DNA of 64,000 nucleotides, taken from contig NZ_CP092497.1 in the NCBI RefSeq assembly GCF_022479115.1, positions 3,968,001 through 4,032,000 on the forward strand, in the 5' to 3' direction. The position numbers and the translations under genes are program-made. Each line of letters opens with the position of its first letter. Within the stretch, counting starts at the first letter, position 1. The notes beneath the pieces are model-generated. The model was not told where the DNA came from and did not search any database. It saw only the letters and a program-made list of their open reading frames with translations. This DNA comes from Amycolatopsis sp. EV170708-02-1. GTDB lineage: Bacteria > Actinomycetota > Actinomycetes > Mycobacteriales > Pseudonocardiaceae. Below, in pieces: positions 1 to 7,662 of this stretch.

Positions 1-188
1 TGCCGCAGGCACAGCCCTGCAACACGTCATCGCCGGTGGGCAACGCGTTCTTCGCCCGGGTCGCCGGAGTCGGTTCACCGGACTCTTCCGGGACGGTCGT
101 CGTCGACGTGATCGTCGATCCAGAACACCTCGGCCCGGCTCTGGCCGCGGCAAGCGGTTCCGTGATCATCAGCCTCAGGGGAGCGTGA
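1..188 (+). CDS. SAF/CpaB-like protein, C-terminal fragment (5' end outside window)
   Basis: The frame ending in TGA at 186-188 encodes about 61 residues of an upstream protein cut by the window edge. Its last part (VIVDPEHLGPALAAASGSV) closely parallels the C-terminus of the SAF protein at 1618-2259, which also has a VV-x-EH-GP-LA pattern followed by a hydrophobic beta strand. I infer a second copy of the same CpaB/RcpC-like family. It ends one base before the next start codon, so it is probably the preceding gene of the pilus operon. Too little is visible to say more. Confidence 0.6.
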   Translation, partial: PQAQPCNTSSPVGNAFFARVAGVGSPDSSGTVVVDVIVDPEHLGPALAAASGSVIISLRGA

Positions 189-189
189 C

Positions 190-753
190 ATGAAATCCAA
201 GCTCTTGATCGCCTTGCTCGTCGCGGCCGCTACGGCGGCGTGCAGCGAGAGCGGAAGTACGCCCTCGACCGTGCCCTCATCACCCCCGGCACCAAGCTGG
301 AGCCCGACCGCTGAGGACGTGGCGAAGCAGAAAGCGCTCGAGGCTTACGAAGGTTACTGGCGCGTCAGCACCGCCGCGGAGAAAGCGCCTCGGTCGAAGG
401 ATTGGCGCTCAGCTCTGGGCGAGTACCTCGTCGACCCGGAGCTGACGCGCCACCTCGCGGAAATCCAGAACCTGGCCTCAGTGCCATCGCATATGGAGGG
501 TGACTACCGGCGTTCCCCGGCGGTGACCGCGGTGTCGCTCGACAAGGCCGACCCGCGGATCAAGATCACCGACTGCCTGGATCGGACCGGACTCCACCTG
601 GTCAGCGACAAGCCGGGCGAGCAAGGGCGGGTTCTCGACAACCCGGACCAGCCGCGACGGTACGAGTTCCGGGCCGAGGTCGTCCGGTACGCCAGCCTGA
701 ACGATCGGTGGCTGGTCCAGGTCGTCGTAGCCGCCTTGGACAAGCCATGCTGA
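190..753 (+). CDS. putative lipoprotein of the Tad-like operon
   Basis: This 187-residue protein starts with a short basic n-region and a hydrophobic stretch ending ATAAC, so Cys18 is the likely lipidated residue; the Thr at position -3 makes the lipobox slightly atypical. A Ser/Pro-rich linker (about residues 20-42) follows, then a globular domain with a NTF2-like look (an early helix with EAYEGYWRVST and a C-terminal WLVQVVV strand). Such small lipoproteins occur in actinobacterial Tad and conjugation-type loci, but I cannot name its function. The ATG follows the previous stop by one base, and its stop overlaps the next start (ATGCTGA), so it is translationally coupled. Confidence 0.65.
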   Translation: MKSKLLIALLVAAATAACSESGSTPSTVPSSPPAPSWSPTAEDVAKQKALEAYEGYWRVSTAAEKAPRSKDWRSALGEYLVDPELTRHLAEIQNLASVPSHMEGDYRRSPAVTAVSLDKADPRIKITDCLDRTGLHLVSDKPGEQGRVLDNPDQPRRYEFRAEVVRYASLNDRWLVQVVVAALDKPC

Positions 754-1625
754 CGAAGGCGATCGGCTCGGCTCTGCTGATGGCCGCGACGGTCAGCCCG
801 GCGACGGCGTGGGCAGACCCAGGTGGCTGCCAATCCTCGGGGGTACGCGGGACCTGCTGGGTCGGCGCGACGGATCCCGGCCGACCGGGCCGCGAGGGAG
901 GACAGCCGGGGACAGGCCCGGCAAGCCACGGAAGGCGCGCCGGACCTGCACCGCAGTGCGTTCCGATGGAGATCCCCCAGCCGGCGGTCGGTGACCCGAT
1001 GTGGGCGGGGAAGGACGCGGCGAAGGGTCGGTTGGTCGTGATGATCTGCGGCGTCGGCGGGCCCGGCGGTGGATATCCCGGCGACTCTCGGGTGGCTTAC
1101 GTGCCCAATGGGGTCCCTCCCGTCCCGCAGGTTTCGCCGGCCGAACTCGCTCGGCAGGCGATCGACCAGATGGGACTCTCCGCGCCCGACATCAGGCTGG
1201 CTCCGCCCGCCGATTCGCCGCACGGAGCAACGATCGGCTTTCCGGTGTGGATGTGGAGCGCGCGTAGCGAGGCCACCACCGGCCCGGTCACCCGGACGGC
1301 GACCGCTGGGACAGTCAGCGTGACGGCCACCGCCAAGCTCACCGGCATCACCTGGAGGATGGGCGACGGAGCAGCGAAAGCTTGCGCTGGACCGGGTACG
1401 CCGTTCACCGAAGACCGCGCCGGCCTCGCGTCACCTGACTGTGGGCACGTCTACCTGACCAAGGCCCCGTCCGGCGCCTTCTCGATCACGGCGACCGGTC
1501 ACTGGGAGATCAGCTGGACCGGCGGCGGGACGTCCGATTCCGAGGCAATGGATCTCACTTCGAATGCTCAGCTGCCCGTCCGCGAGATCCGCACGCTGAA
1601 CTCCAGAGGAGGCAGCCATGAGTGA
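747..1625 (+). CDS. secreted protein of unknown function, Tad-like operon
   Basis: A 292-residue protein with a classical Sec signal peptide: basic start MLTKAIGS, a hydrophobic core, and a likely AWA-D cleavage near residue 22. I chose the ATG at 747, which overlaps the lipoprotein stop, because the upstream in-frame start would put charged sequence before the signal peptide. The middle is Gly/Pro-rich and low in complexity, followed by a beta-rich region with Thr-rich strands (TVSVTATAKLTGITW) and several Cys residues. No family was recognised. The position suggests an exported component or accessory of the pilus system. Its end overlaps the next start by 8 bases. Confidence 0.6.
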   Translation: MLTKAIGSALLMAATVSPATAWADPGGCQSSGVRGTCWVGATDPGRPGREGGQPGTGPASHGRRAGPAPQCVPMEIPQPAVGDPMWAGKDAAKGRLVVMICGVGGPGGGYPGDSRVAYVPNGVPPVPQVSPAELARQAIDQMGLSAPDIRLAPPADSPHGATIGFPVWMWSARSEATTGPVTRTATAGTVSVTATAKLTGITWRMGDGAAKACAGPGTPFTEDRAGLASPDCGHVYLTKAPSGAFSITATGHWEISWTGGGTSDSEAMDLTSNAQLPVREIRTLNSRGGSHE

Positions 1626-2259
1626 CCCGGCTCAGCTTGAAAGGCCGCCGCTCGCGCCAGAGGTTCGGCCGCTTCGGAGGCGACCGTCGAGGGTGCTGAT
1701 CCTCGTGGGTCTCGTGCTGGCCGCGTTGTGCGCGACCGGGACGGTGTTCGTCTATCGGAACGTCGACACGACGATCGCCGCGGTCGGTGTCGGCGCGCCG
1801 GTCCGATACGGGCAGGTCGTGCTCGAGAGCTCCGTGCGTGAGGTCCAGGTCCGACCTGATCCTGGTCTCACGCCGGTGTTGTGGAAGGACCGGTCGCAGC
1901 TCATCGGGCGGAAGGCCACGACGAATCTCTGGCCAGGGAGCGTGCTGACCGCGCAGGCTGTCGGAGGCGAGCTCCCGCCCAGGCCCGGAGAGCAACTACT
2001 GGGCATCGCCGTCAAGCCGACTCAGCTCCCGGCGACGCCGTTGGAACCGTTAAAACCCGTTCTCCTCGTTCCTTCGGGTCAGGGCGGCACAGTCGTCGAG
2101 ACCTGGGAACCGGTGCAAGGAACGGTGGTTCGCGTAGGGGAGCGGGATCAGACCGGACTCCGCGTTGTCGATGTCGTCGTCGCAGAGCACCAGGGCCCGA
2201 AGCTCGCTACCAAGGGTTCGGTGGGCACGGTCGCGATCGTCCTGCTGCCGGGGAGTTGA
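1618..2259 (+). CDS. SAF-domain (CpaB/RcpC-like) membrane protein
   Basis: A 213-residue protein with one transmembrane helix (about residues 23-43, RVLILVGLVLAALCATGTVF), then a SAF-type domain. Typical SAF features are visible: 'VGAPVRYGQVV' early, 'LIGRKATTNLWPGSVLT' in the middle, and 'PGEQLLGIAVKPTQLP' later. In Tad systems CpaB/RcpC proteins are periplasmic assembly factors; in monoderm actinobacteria the partner secretin is absent, so its exact role is unclear. A TTA leucine codon lies at 2050-2052. It overlaps the previous gene by 8 bases and precedes the ParA-like gene by 7. Confidence 0.75.
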   Translation: MSDPAQLERPPLAPEVRPLRRRPSRVLILVGLVLAALCATGTVFVYRNVDTTIAAVGVGAPVRYGQVVLESSVREVQVRPDPGLTPVLWKDRSQLIGRKATTNLWPGSVLTAQAVGGELPPRPGEQLLGIAVKPTQLPATPLEPLKPVLLVPSGQGGTVVETWEPVQGTVVRVGERDQTGLRVVDVVVAEHQGPKLATKGSVGTVAIVLLPGS

Positions 2260-2266
2260 GCCAACC

Positions 2267-3163
2267 ATGCTGATCACTTTCACCTCTCTGCGCGGAAGCC
2301 CGGGAACGTCGGCCGCGACGCTGGCCTTGACGTGGGCTTGGCCGCGCCACGCGGTCGCCGCGGAATGCGATCCGTCCGGCGGTCAGGCGCTCGCGGTGTT
2401 CGACCCGAACGGTGCCCTCGGGCACCGAGGGATGCTCGAGGCGATGCTGGCCGCGCGGACGATGCCGTTGCCGCAGGCGTTGTGGCAGCAGACGATCACA
2501 CTGCCGGACGGCACCGGACGGCACTTTCTCCTACCTGGGCCGCAGACGACCCGGATCGCGGAAAGCCTGCAATGGCAGCGACTGGCGCTGGCTTTCCGGA
2601 CCTGGGAGTCGGTCGACGTCCTGGCGGACTGTGGCCGGCTCCGTTCCCGCGGCATGCCGCACGCTGTTCTGGGAAACGCCGACCTGACGGTGCTGGTAGT
2701 GCGCAACGATCGACATTCGCTCCGAGCCCTGTCGTCCTCTGTGGACTTGATTCGCGAGGAGATCGGCCTCCTCGGTACAGCGGATGACGGCTTGGTGGTC
2801 GTTCTTGCGGCTGCTCCCGCCGGGTTTCCGGTCAAGGAGGTCGAGAGGCAGTTCGCGAAACTCGGTCTGCCGGTCATCGGCGAAATGCCGTGGGACCCCT
2901 CGGCCGCCATGCAGTTCACGGACACGTTCAGGCCAGGCAAACGCTTCGAGGTCTCGCCGTTGCTTGAAACGTCCCGGAAGCTTGGGTTTGAAATCGGCAA
3001 GCGAGCCTTCACGCGGTCGCGAAGGCTTCGAGGGCGGGCGATCCCTCAGCAGGTGCCCGCCAGGAACGAGGCGCCACGACGTGAACTCGTGAGAAGGCCA
3101 CCGCCTCCTTCGATCCCACGGCCTGCCGCGTCTGCTGGGGGAGGGGATCGCCATGGTGGTTGA
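2267..3163 (+). CDS. MinD/ParA-like (CpaE/TadZ-type) protein with degenerate P-loop
   Basis: A 298-residue protein starting at the ATG at 2267, directly after the SAF gene; the longer upstream frame overlaps that gene and was not used. The N-terminus has a ParA-like layout, but the deviant Walker A is reduced to SLRGSPGTSAATLAL, without the GKT lysine. Later blocks fit the fold: 'ECDPSGG', 'DVLADCGRL' at the Walker B position, and 'LTVLVVRNDRHSLRAL'. CpaE/TadZ proteins localise pilus machinery; the missing lysine suggests it may bind but not hydrolyse nucleotide. It overlaps the cpaF start by 11 bases. The C-terminus is Arg/Pro-rich. Confidence 0.75.
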   Translation: MLITFTSLRGSPGTSAATLALTWAWPRHAVAAECDPSGGQALAVFDPNGALGHRGMLEAMLAARTMPLPQALWQQTITLPDGTGRHFLLPGPQTTRIAESLQWQRLALAFRTWESVDVLADCGRLRSRGMPHAVLGNADLTVLVVRNDRHSLRALSSSVDLIREEIGLLGTADDGLVVVLAAAPAGFPVKEVERQFAKLGLPVIGEMPWDPSAAMQFTDTFRPGKRFEVSPLLETSRKLGFEIGKRAFTRSRRLRGRAIPQQVPARNEAPRRELVRRPPPPSIPRPAASAGGGDRHGG

Positions 3164-4493
3164 GCGGGATTTCGCCGGGGCTGACGAACTCGTCGATCGT
3201 GTCCAGCAAGCCCTCGCGAAGCAGGTTGAGGAAGCGATGGCACGCCACAGCGAGCCGGAATCACAAGGTTTCGAGCGTGCGTTGGCCGGAAAGCTGATCG
3301 ACGAGGTGCTCTCGGTTGCGATCAAGGAGTGGGCTGGCCGAGGGCGGCCGTTTCTTGATCCAGGCAAGGAGTGGTTCGTCAAGCAGGCCGTGATGGCGGA
3401 GATGTTCGGCCTGGGACGGCTGGAGCCGCTGCTGGCCGACGAAGGCGTCGAGAACATCGACATCATCGGCAACGAGCCCGTCTGGCTGTCCTATGCGGAC
3501 GGAACGGTCATGCGCGCGCCCCGGATCGCACCGACCGATGAAGCCTTGCTTCGTTGGCTGCAGCGTCTGGCCGCCCGCCACGGACGGACCGAGCGCTCCA
3601 TCAACAGCACGTCACCACTGCTGAACATGGAACTACCGGGAGGCGAGCGCCTGGCTGCCACCATCGAAGTCAGCGACCGCCCGCACGTCTCCATCCGACG
3701 GCACCGGCTGTCCAAGACCGGACTGGCGGACCTCCGCAAGCGGAGGATGATCTCGACGGCGCAGCTCGCACTCTTGCGCGCGGCAGTGCGAGCGGAGAAG
3801 AACATCGTCGTTTGCGGCAGGCAACGGGCGGGGAAGACGACGCTCCTGCGAGCTCTCTGCTGGGAGATCCCTCCGTACGAACGGTTCGCGACGCTGGAGA
3901 CCGAGTTCGAGCTCGGCCTGCACCGGCATCGTGATCGCTTTCCCGCCGTGGTCGCCTTCGAGGAACGGGTCGGCAATTCGGAGCGGTCCGGCAGCACCGT
4001 TGCCGACCTGTCGCACTTGGTCTGGCAGTCGCTGCGCATGCACATCACACGCACGATCGTCGGTGAGGTCCGTGGCCGCGAGATCATCCCGATGCTCGAC
4101 GCGTTGTCGACGGGCGGATCGGGCTCACTCTCCACGCTGCATGCGCGGAACGCGGGGGACGCCATCAACCGGATGGCTCGTCTATGCCTTGAGGGGAACT
4201 CGGCATGGACTCCCGAGCTGGCGCAGGAAACCGTCGCGCACGCGATCGATCTCATCGTGCACGTCGATCTCGTCGCCGACGGAAGCAGCCTCGATCGCTA
4301 CGTTGCCGAGATCGTCTCCGTCGAGGCCGGTGAGTACGGCCGGCCCGCGCGGACCTACCTCTTCCAACGCGCTGCAGGTCGTCGTTCTGTGCCTACCGGG
4401 AATCTGCCGACCGACATCGAGGACTACGAGCGCGCCGGGTTCGACCGGGCTTGGCTGACCTGCGGTAGCGATGGGGAGTGGGCCCATGCCTGA
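3153..4493 (+). CDS. cpaF: CpaF/TadA-type secretion ATPase
   Basis: This 446-residue cytoplasmic ATPase powers Tad pilus assembly. Walker A is VVCGRQRAGKTTLL with Lys228. The Asp-box/Walker B region reads TRTIVGEVRGREIIPMLDAL, followed by the family's GSLSTLHARNAGDAINRM block containing the His-box. An N-terminal helical domain (residues 1-110) and a PAS-like domain with 'GLGRLEPLLADEGVENI' precede the ATPase core, as in other CpaF proteins, and the length is normal. The gene overlaps both neighbours, with the next ATG inside its last codons (ATGCCTGA). Function is assigned by family; that this locus builds a surface pilus in this organism is inference. Confidence 0.93.
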   Translation: MVVERDFAGADELVDRVQQALAKQVEEAMARHSEPESQGFERALAGKLIDEVLSVAIKEWAGRGRPFLDPGKEWFVKQAVMAEMFGLGRLEPLLADEGVENIDIIGNEPVWLSYADGTVMRAPRIAPTDEALLRWLQRLAARHGRTERSINSTSPLLNMELPGGERLAATIEVSDRPHVSIRRHRLSKTGLADLRKRRMISTAQLALLRAAVRAEKNIVVCGRQRAGKTTLLRALCWEIPPYERFATLETEFELGLHRHRDRFPAVVAFEERVGNSERSGSTVADLSHLVWQSLRMHITRTIVGEVRGREIIPMLDALSTGGSGSLSTLHARNAGDAINRMARLCLEGNSAWTPELAQETVAHAIDLIVHVDLVADGSSLDRYVAEIVSVEAGEYGRPARTYLFQRAAGRRSVPTGNLPTDIEDYERAGFDRAWLTCGSDGEWAHA

Positions 4494-5352
4494 ACTCGTC
4501 CTTGTTCTGCTTGGCGTCGGTCTCGTCGGCGGCCTGGCCCTCATCGGCGCCGGGGCGTTCGGATTCGGACGGCGACGGAAGGTCGCCTTCCAGCCAAAGA
4601 TGCTGTGGTGGCGTCGTCGTGCAGATCGTGGCTTGCGTTGGCGAGGACCGCTCGCGCTGTCTGCAGGTGCTCTCGTCTGGCTTGTCTCCGGCTGGCCGGT
4701 CGCCGGGGTGGCCATCACGATCTTCATCGTCTTCCTGCCGTGGCTTTTCGCGGCGGGTGCGATCGCCAAGCAGCGCATCGAACGGCTGGAAGCCCTTGAA
4801 ACGTGGTTGCGACGTCTCAGCGATGTCATGGCGGCGGGAAACACCGGCCTCGTCAGCGCCATACAGAGCTCGACCCGCGAAGCGCCTGCCTGTCTCGCCA
4901 GCGAGCTGACCACGCTGGCGCATCGTCTGCGGACCTGGGACGTGCAGGAAGCCTTGCTCGAGTTCGCCGACGACGTCGACGACCAGATCGGGGATGCCGC
5001 GGTGGCCGGCCTCTGCGTCGCACACCGCCAAGGCTCAGGGGTCGCCGTCCTGTTGCGTGCGCTCGCTCGCCAGGTTGCCGAGGACATCGTCGCTCGCCGG
5101 ACCGCGGAATCCGAACGGGCACGGAGGAGATCTACTGCGCGGGTCTTGCTCGGCATCTGGGCCGCGATGTTCTCGGGGATCGCTCTCTTCGGTAGCTCGA
5201 TGTACACCGCGGCCTATGCCACTCCGGTCGGACAGGTTGTCCTGGCCGTCGTGCTCGGGCTGGTCGGCGCCTCCGCGGTATGGCTGCGCCAGCTGGGCCT
5301 TGAGCCACCTGCCGCCAGGTTCCTTGCCGCACGGGCTCGGCGGCGGACATGA
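4486..5352 (+). CDS. tadB: TadB-like pilus assembly inner-membrane protein
   Basis: A 288-residue membrane protein of the GspF/TadB type. Two helices lie near the N-terminus, a cytoplasmic helical domain in the middle (LETWLRRLSDVMAAGNTGL, typical of TadB), and two helices near the C-terminus. I chose the ATG at 4486, not 4471, because GGGGAG lies at good spacing before it and it overlaps the cpaF stop by 8 bases. TadB and TadC form the platform on which CpaF acts. It overlaps tadC by four bases (ATGA). Confidence 0.85.
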   Translation: MPELVLVLLGVGLVGGLALIGAGAFGFGRRRKVAFQPKMLWWRRRADRGLRWRGPLALSAGALVWLVSGWPVAGVAITIFIVFLPWLFAAGAIAKQRIERLEALETWLRRLSDVMAAGNTGLVSAIQSSTREAPACLASELTTLAHRLRTWDVQEALLEFADDVDDQIGDAAVAGLCVAHRQGSGVAVLLRALARQVAEDIVARRTAESERARRRSTARVLLGIWAAMFSGIALFGSSMYTAAYATPVGQVVLAVVLGLVGASAVWLRQLGLEPPAARFLAARARRRT

Positions 5353-6215
5353 GCACACTCGGCCAACTCATCCTGCTGGCACTGGGGATCGCCGGCGGCA
5401 CGACACTGATCGTCGCGGCATACGTGCCGGGACGTCTCCGGCTCAGCGATGTCCTGAACGGTCCGCCAGCCGTCTCGGACAGCTCGTCGCTGAATCCCGC
5501 CTTTCGAGCGATGATCCGGCTCGCCGACCGCTGCGGAGCGAGAGCGCCGGCCACAGACCTCGACCTTGTCGGCCAGACGCGCGAATCCTTCATGCTGAGC
5601 CGCATCGGCTACGCGTCCGCCGGAGCCCTGGCGGTCCCGCTGACGAGCGCCGCGCTCGCCGTCCTCGGTGCTGGGACACCGGTCTTCCTAACCGGAGCGA
5701 TGTCGCTGTGCGTGGCGGCATTCGGCTGGACATTTCCGCGACTTCTGCTGCGCGCTAAGGCGCAGAGAGCACGGGCCGCGTTCCAGGGCGCACTGATCGC
5801 TTACGCACACCTCGTCGCTCTCGGGCGTCTCGGTGACCGCGGTCCGGTCGAAGCGATGCGCTACCCGGCCTCGTTGGGCGAAGGCTGGGCATTCCACCGG
5901 ATCCGGCTGGCGATGAACGAAGCGTCCTTGCGCGGCCGGATGCCGTGGGAAGGACTTGAGCGCCTCGCCGGCGAGCTGGGTGTTCGCGAACTCAGGGATC
6001 TCGGCCACATCATCACCAGCGCGAGCGAGGGCGGAGCGAGCATCGCGGACACCCTGCGCTCGAAAGCGGCCTCGATCGCCCAGCAAGGCCTGGCGGATCA
6101 GAAGACCGGCTCGTCGATCCGTTCGGATCGGATGGACATGCCGATCGCCTTGATGGGCCTGGCATTCATCGTCTTTCTCGCCTTCCCCGGCATTTTCACG
6201 ATGCTCGGCACCTGA
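5349..6215 (+). CDS. tadC: TadC-like pilus assembly inner-membrane protein
   Basis: A 288-residue integral membrane protein and the usual partner of TadB. It has an N-terminal helix, a cytoplasmic region, two central helices (about residues 78-125) and a C-terminal helix (PIALMGLAFIVFLAFPGIFTM). The central 'LGVRELRDLGHIITSASEGG' block is the conserved TadB/TadC helical domain. Its start overlaps the tadB stop (ATGA). A clear GAGGAG ribosome binding site for the next gene follows the stop. Confidence 0.85.
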   Translation: MSTLGQLILLALGIAGGTTLIVAAYVPGRLRLSDVLNGPPAVSDSSSLNPAFRAMIRLADRCGARAPATDLDLVGQTRESFMLSRIGYASAGALAVPLTSAALAVLGAGTPVFLTGAMSLCVAAFGWTFPRLLLRAKAQRARAAFQGALIAYAHLVALGRLGDRGPVEAMRYPASLGEGWAFHRIRLAMNEASLRGRMPWEGLERLAGELGVRELRDLGHIITSASEGGASIADTLRSKAASIAQQGLADQKTGSSIRSDRMDMPIALMGLAFIVFLAFPGIFTMLGT

Positions 6216-6230
6216 ACAGAGGAGAAGCCC

Positions 6231-6449
6231 ATGCTCAAAACAGTGGTGGCCCGCCTGCAGCTCGCCGTACTCACGATCGGATGCGTCCTGCAGAAGCGCG
6301 GAGTGCAGTTCGTGCGCGAAGCCGAGCGCGGTGACGAGAACATCACCAAAGCCATCTACGCCGTACTAGGTCTCGTGCTGGCCACCGCGATCGCCGGGGC
6401 GGTCACGGCCTTCGTGAACGGCAAGCTTCCGTTGATCGGAGGGCAATGA
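6231..6449 (+). CDS. Flp-like small pilin
   Basis: A 72-residue protein with a basic N-terminal leader, a GDENITKAIY segment, and one long hydrophobic helix (AVLGLVLATAIAGAVTAFV). This is the size and layout of Flp/type IVb pilins, and its place between tadC and the TadE-like genes fits the major pilin. The usual processing site (G followed by a +5 Glu) can be approximated by the G-D-E-N stretch, but a TadV-type prepilin peptidase is not in the window. A strong GAGGAG site precedes the ATG, consistent with high expression. It overlaps the next gene (ATGA). Confidence 0.75.
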   Translation: MLKTVVARLQLAVLTIGCVLQKRGVQFVREAERGDENITKAIYAVLGLVLATAIAGAVTAFVNGKLPLIGGQ

Positions 6450-6841
6450 ACCTCCGTCGCCGCGCCGCGGACCTGACTGGCGACCGCGGCGACGAGAACG
6501 TGTCAGCGATCCTCGGCCTGGGAGCACTTCTTCTGATCACCTGGGTCGTCTTGCAAGCCGTTCTGCTCTTCCTGGGGCGAAACGTGGCCTTGGAGGCGGC
6601 GAGGGATGGCGTCAACGTCGCGCGGCTGCCGCCCGTCGACGTGGTGGCCGCTGAGCAGCACGCCGAGAGCTACATCAGCCAGGTGACCGGAAGCTGGCTG
6701 TCCAATGTGGATGTGGAAGCCGTAAGCGACGGTCGAAACGTCACTGTGGTCGTCACTGCCGAGGCTGCTTCGCTCGTACCCTTCGCGCGTTTCTCCGTGA
6801 GCCAGCGAGCCTCCGGGCCGATCGAACAGCTGACGCCATGA
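6446..6841 (+). CDS. TadE-like minor pilin
   Basis: A 131-residue protein with a short basic leader (DRGDENVSAI) followed by one hydrophobic helix (about residues 25-48) and a soluble beta/alpha domain. This is the standard TadE/TadF pseudopilin layout. The GDEN motif before the helix is shared with the Flp-like protein upstream, suggesting common processing. It overlaps both neighbours by four bases. Confidence 0.7.
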   Translation: MNLRRRAADLTGDRGDENVSAILGLGALLLITWVVLQAVLLFLGRNVALEAARDGVNVARLPPVDVVAAEQHAESYISQVTGSWLSNVDVEAVSDGRNVTVVVTAEAASLVPFARFSVSQRASGPIEQLTP

Positions 6842-7251
6842 GGTACGGAGATCGTGGCGACGTGAACGTCGAAGTCGTGATCGGCGTGTCGACGTTGATC
6901 GTCCTTTTCGGTCTCGCACTCGTCGGAATGCGGGTAATCACAGCAGAATCCGCGGTGGACGAGGCCGCCCGCTCCGCCGCACGTGCGGCTTCCATCGCCC
7001 GTGACGGTCATGCCGCTGCGTCGGTCGCCGAGGCACGGGCGCGAGCTGTCATCACTCAGCAGGGCTTGAACTGCACCGAGCTCAACATCGCCGTCGATGC
7101 TCGAGACTTCGCCAAGCCGCTGGGCGAGACCGGCTACGTGATCGCCACCGTCAGCTGTGAAGTCACGTTCGGCGATCTCATGATCCCGGGTTCCCGACTC
7201 GCGGCCGCGGAGTTCCGGTCACCGATCGATCGCTATGGAGCACGCCGATGA
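6838..7251 (+). CDS. TadE/TadF-like minor pilin
   Basis: A 137-residue protein with the leader YGDRGDVNVEVVIG, one helix (TLIVLFGLALVGMRVI), then an Ala-rich amphipathic helix (VDEAARSAARAASIAR) and a small extracytoplasmic domain. 'AV(D)EAARSAARAAS' is characteristic of actinobacterial TadE-like proteins. The domain has two Cys residues (NCTEL and VSCEVTF) that could form a disulfide. It overlaps both neighbours by four bases. Confidence 0.72.
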   Translation: MRYGDRGDVNVEVVIGVSTLIVLFGLALVGMRVITAESAVDEAARSAARAASIARDGHAAASVAEARARAVITQQGLNCTELNIAVDARDFAKPLGETGYVIATVSCEVTFGDLMIPGSRLAAAEFRSPIDRYGARR

Positions 7252-7652
7252 TCCGTTTGCAGGGTGAACGCGGGTCTGTCTCGGTGTGGTTGGTCGGGCT
7301 GAGTATCGCCCTGATCATCGCGATCGGGTGGGCGGTCGACGGCAGCCGCAAGGCCCAAGCCCATTCGGAGGCGATGTCGATCGCCGAAGAGGCCGCGCGT
7401 GCAGCCGGGCAGGCGCTCCGCGTACAGGCTCTTGCCTCGGGCCAGGTCGCTGACGTCGATCCGCAGAAGGCCGTCGCTGAAGCGGAGCGCTACCTCGCGG
7501 CGACGGGCGTCGCCGGAACCGTTGTCGTGCAGGGCAATCGGATCGTCGTCGACACCGCTGTCACCAGAAGCACGATCTTCCTCGTCATCGTCGGTGTTTC
7601 GGAGTTCTCCGTGCGCGGTCATGGTGCCGCCGATCTGGTTTCCGACGGATAG
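7248..7652 (+). CDS. TadG/TadE-like pilus-assembly protein
   Basis: A 134-residue protein with the leader GERGSVSVWLVG directly followed by a hydrophobic helix (SIALIIAIGWAVDGSRKAQA) and an Ala-rich helix (AEEAARAAGQAL). This is the pattern of the short TadG-like Tad proteins that follow TadE genes in actinobacteria. A second hydrophobic segment lies near residue 110 (STIFLVIVGVSEF). It overlaps the preceding gene (ATGA) and ends 10 bases before the LysM/BTAD gene. Confidence 0.68.
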   Translation: MIRLQGERGSVSVWLVGLSIALIIAIGWAVDGSRKAQAHSEAMSIAEEAARAAGQALRVQALASGQVADVDPQKAVAEAERYLAATGVAGTVVVQGNRIVVDTAVTRSTIFLVIVGVSEFSVRGHGAADLVSDG

Positions 7653-7662
7653 GAGCCCGGCT

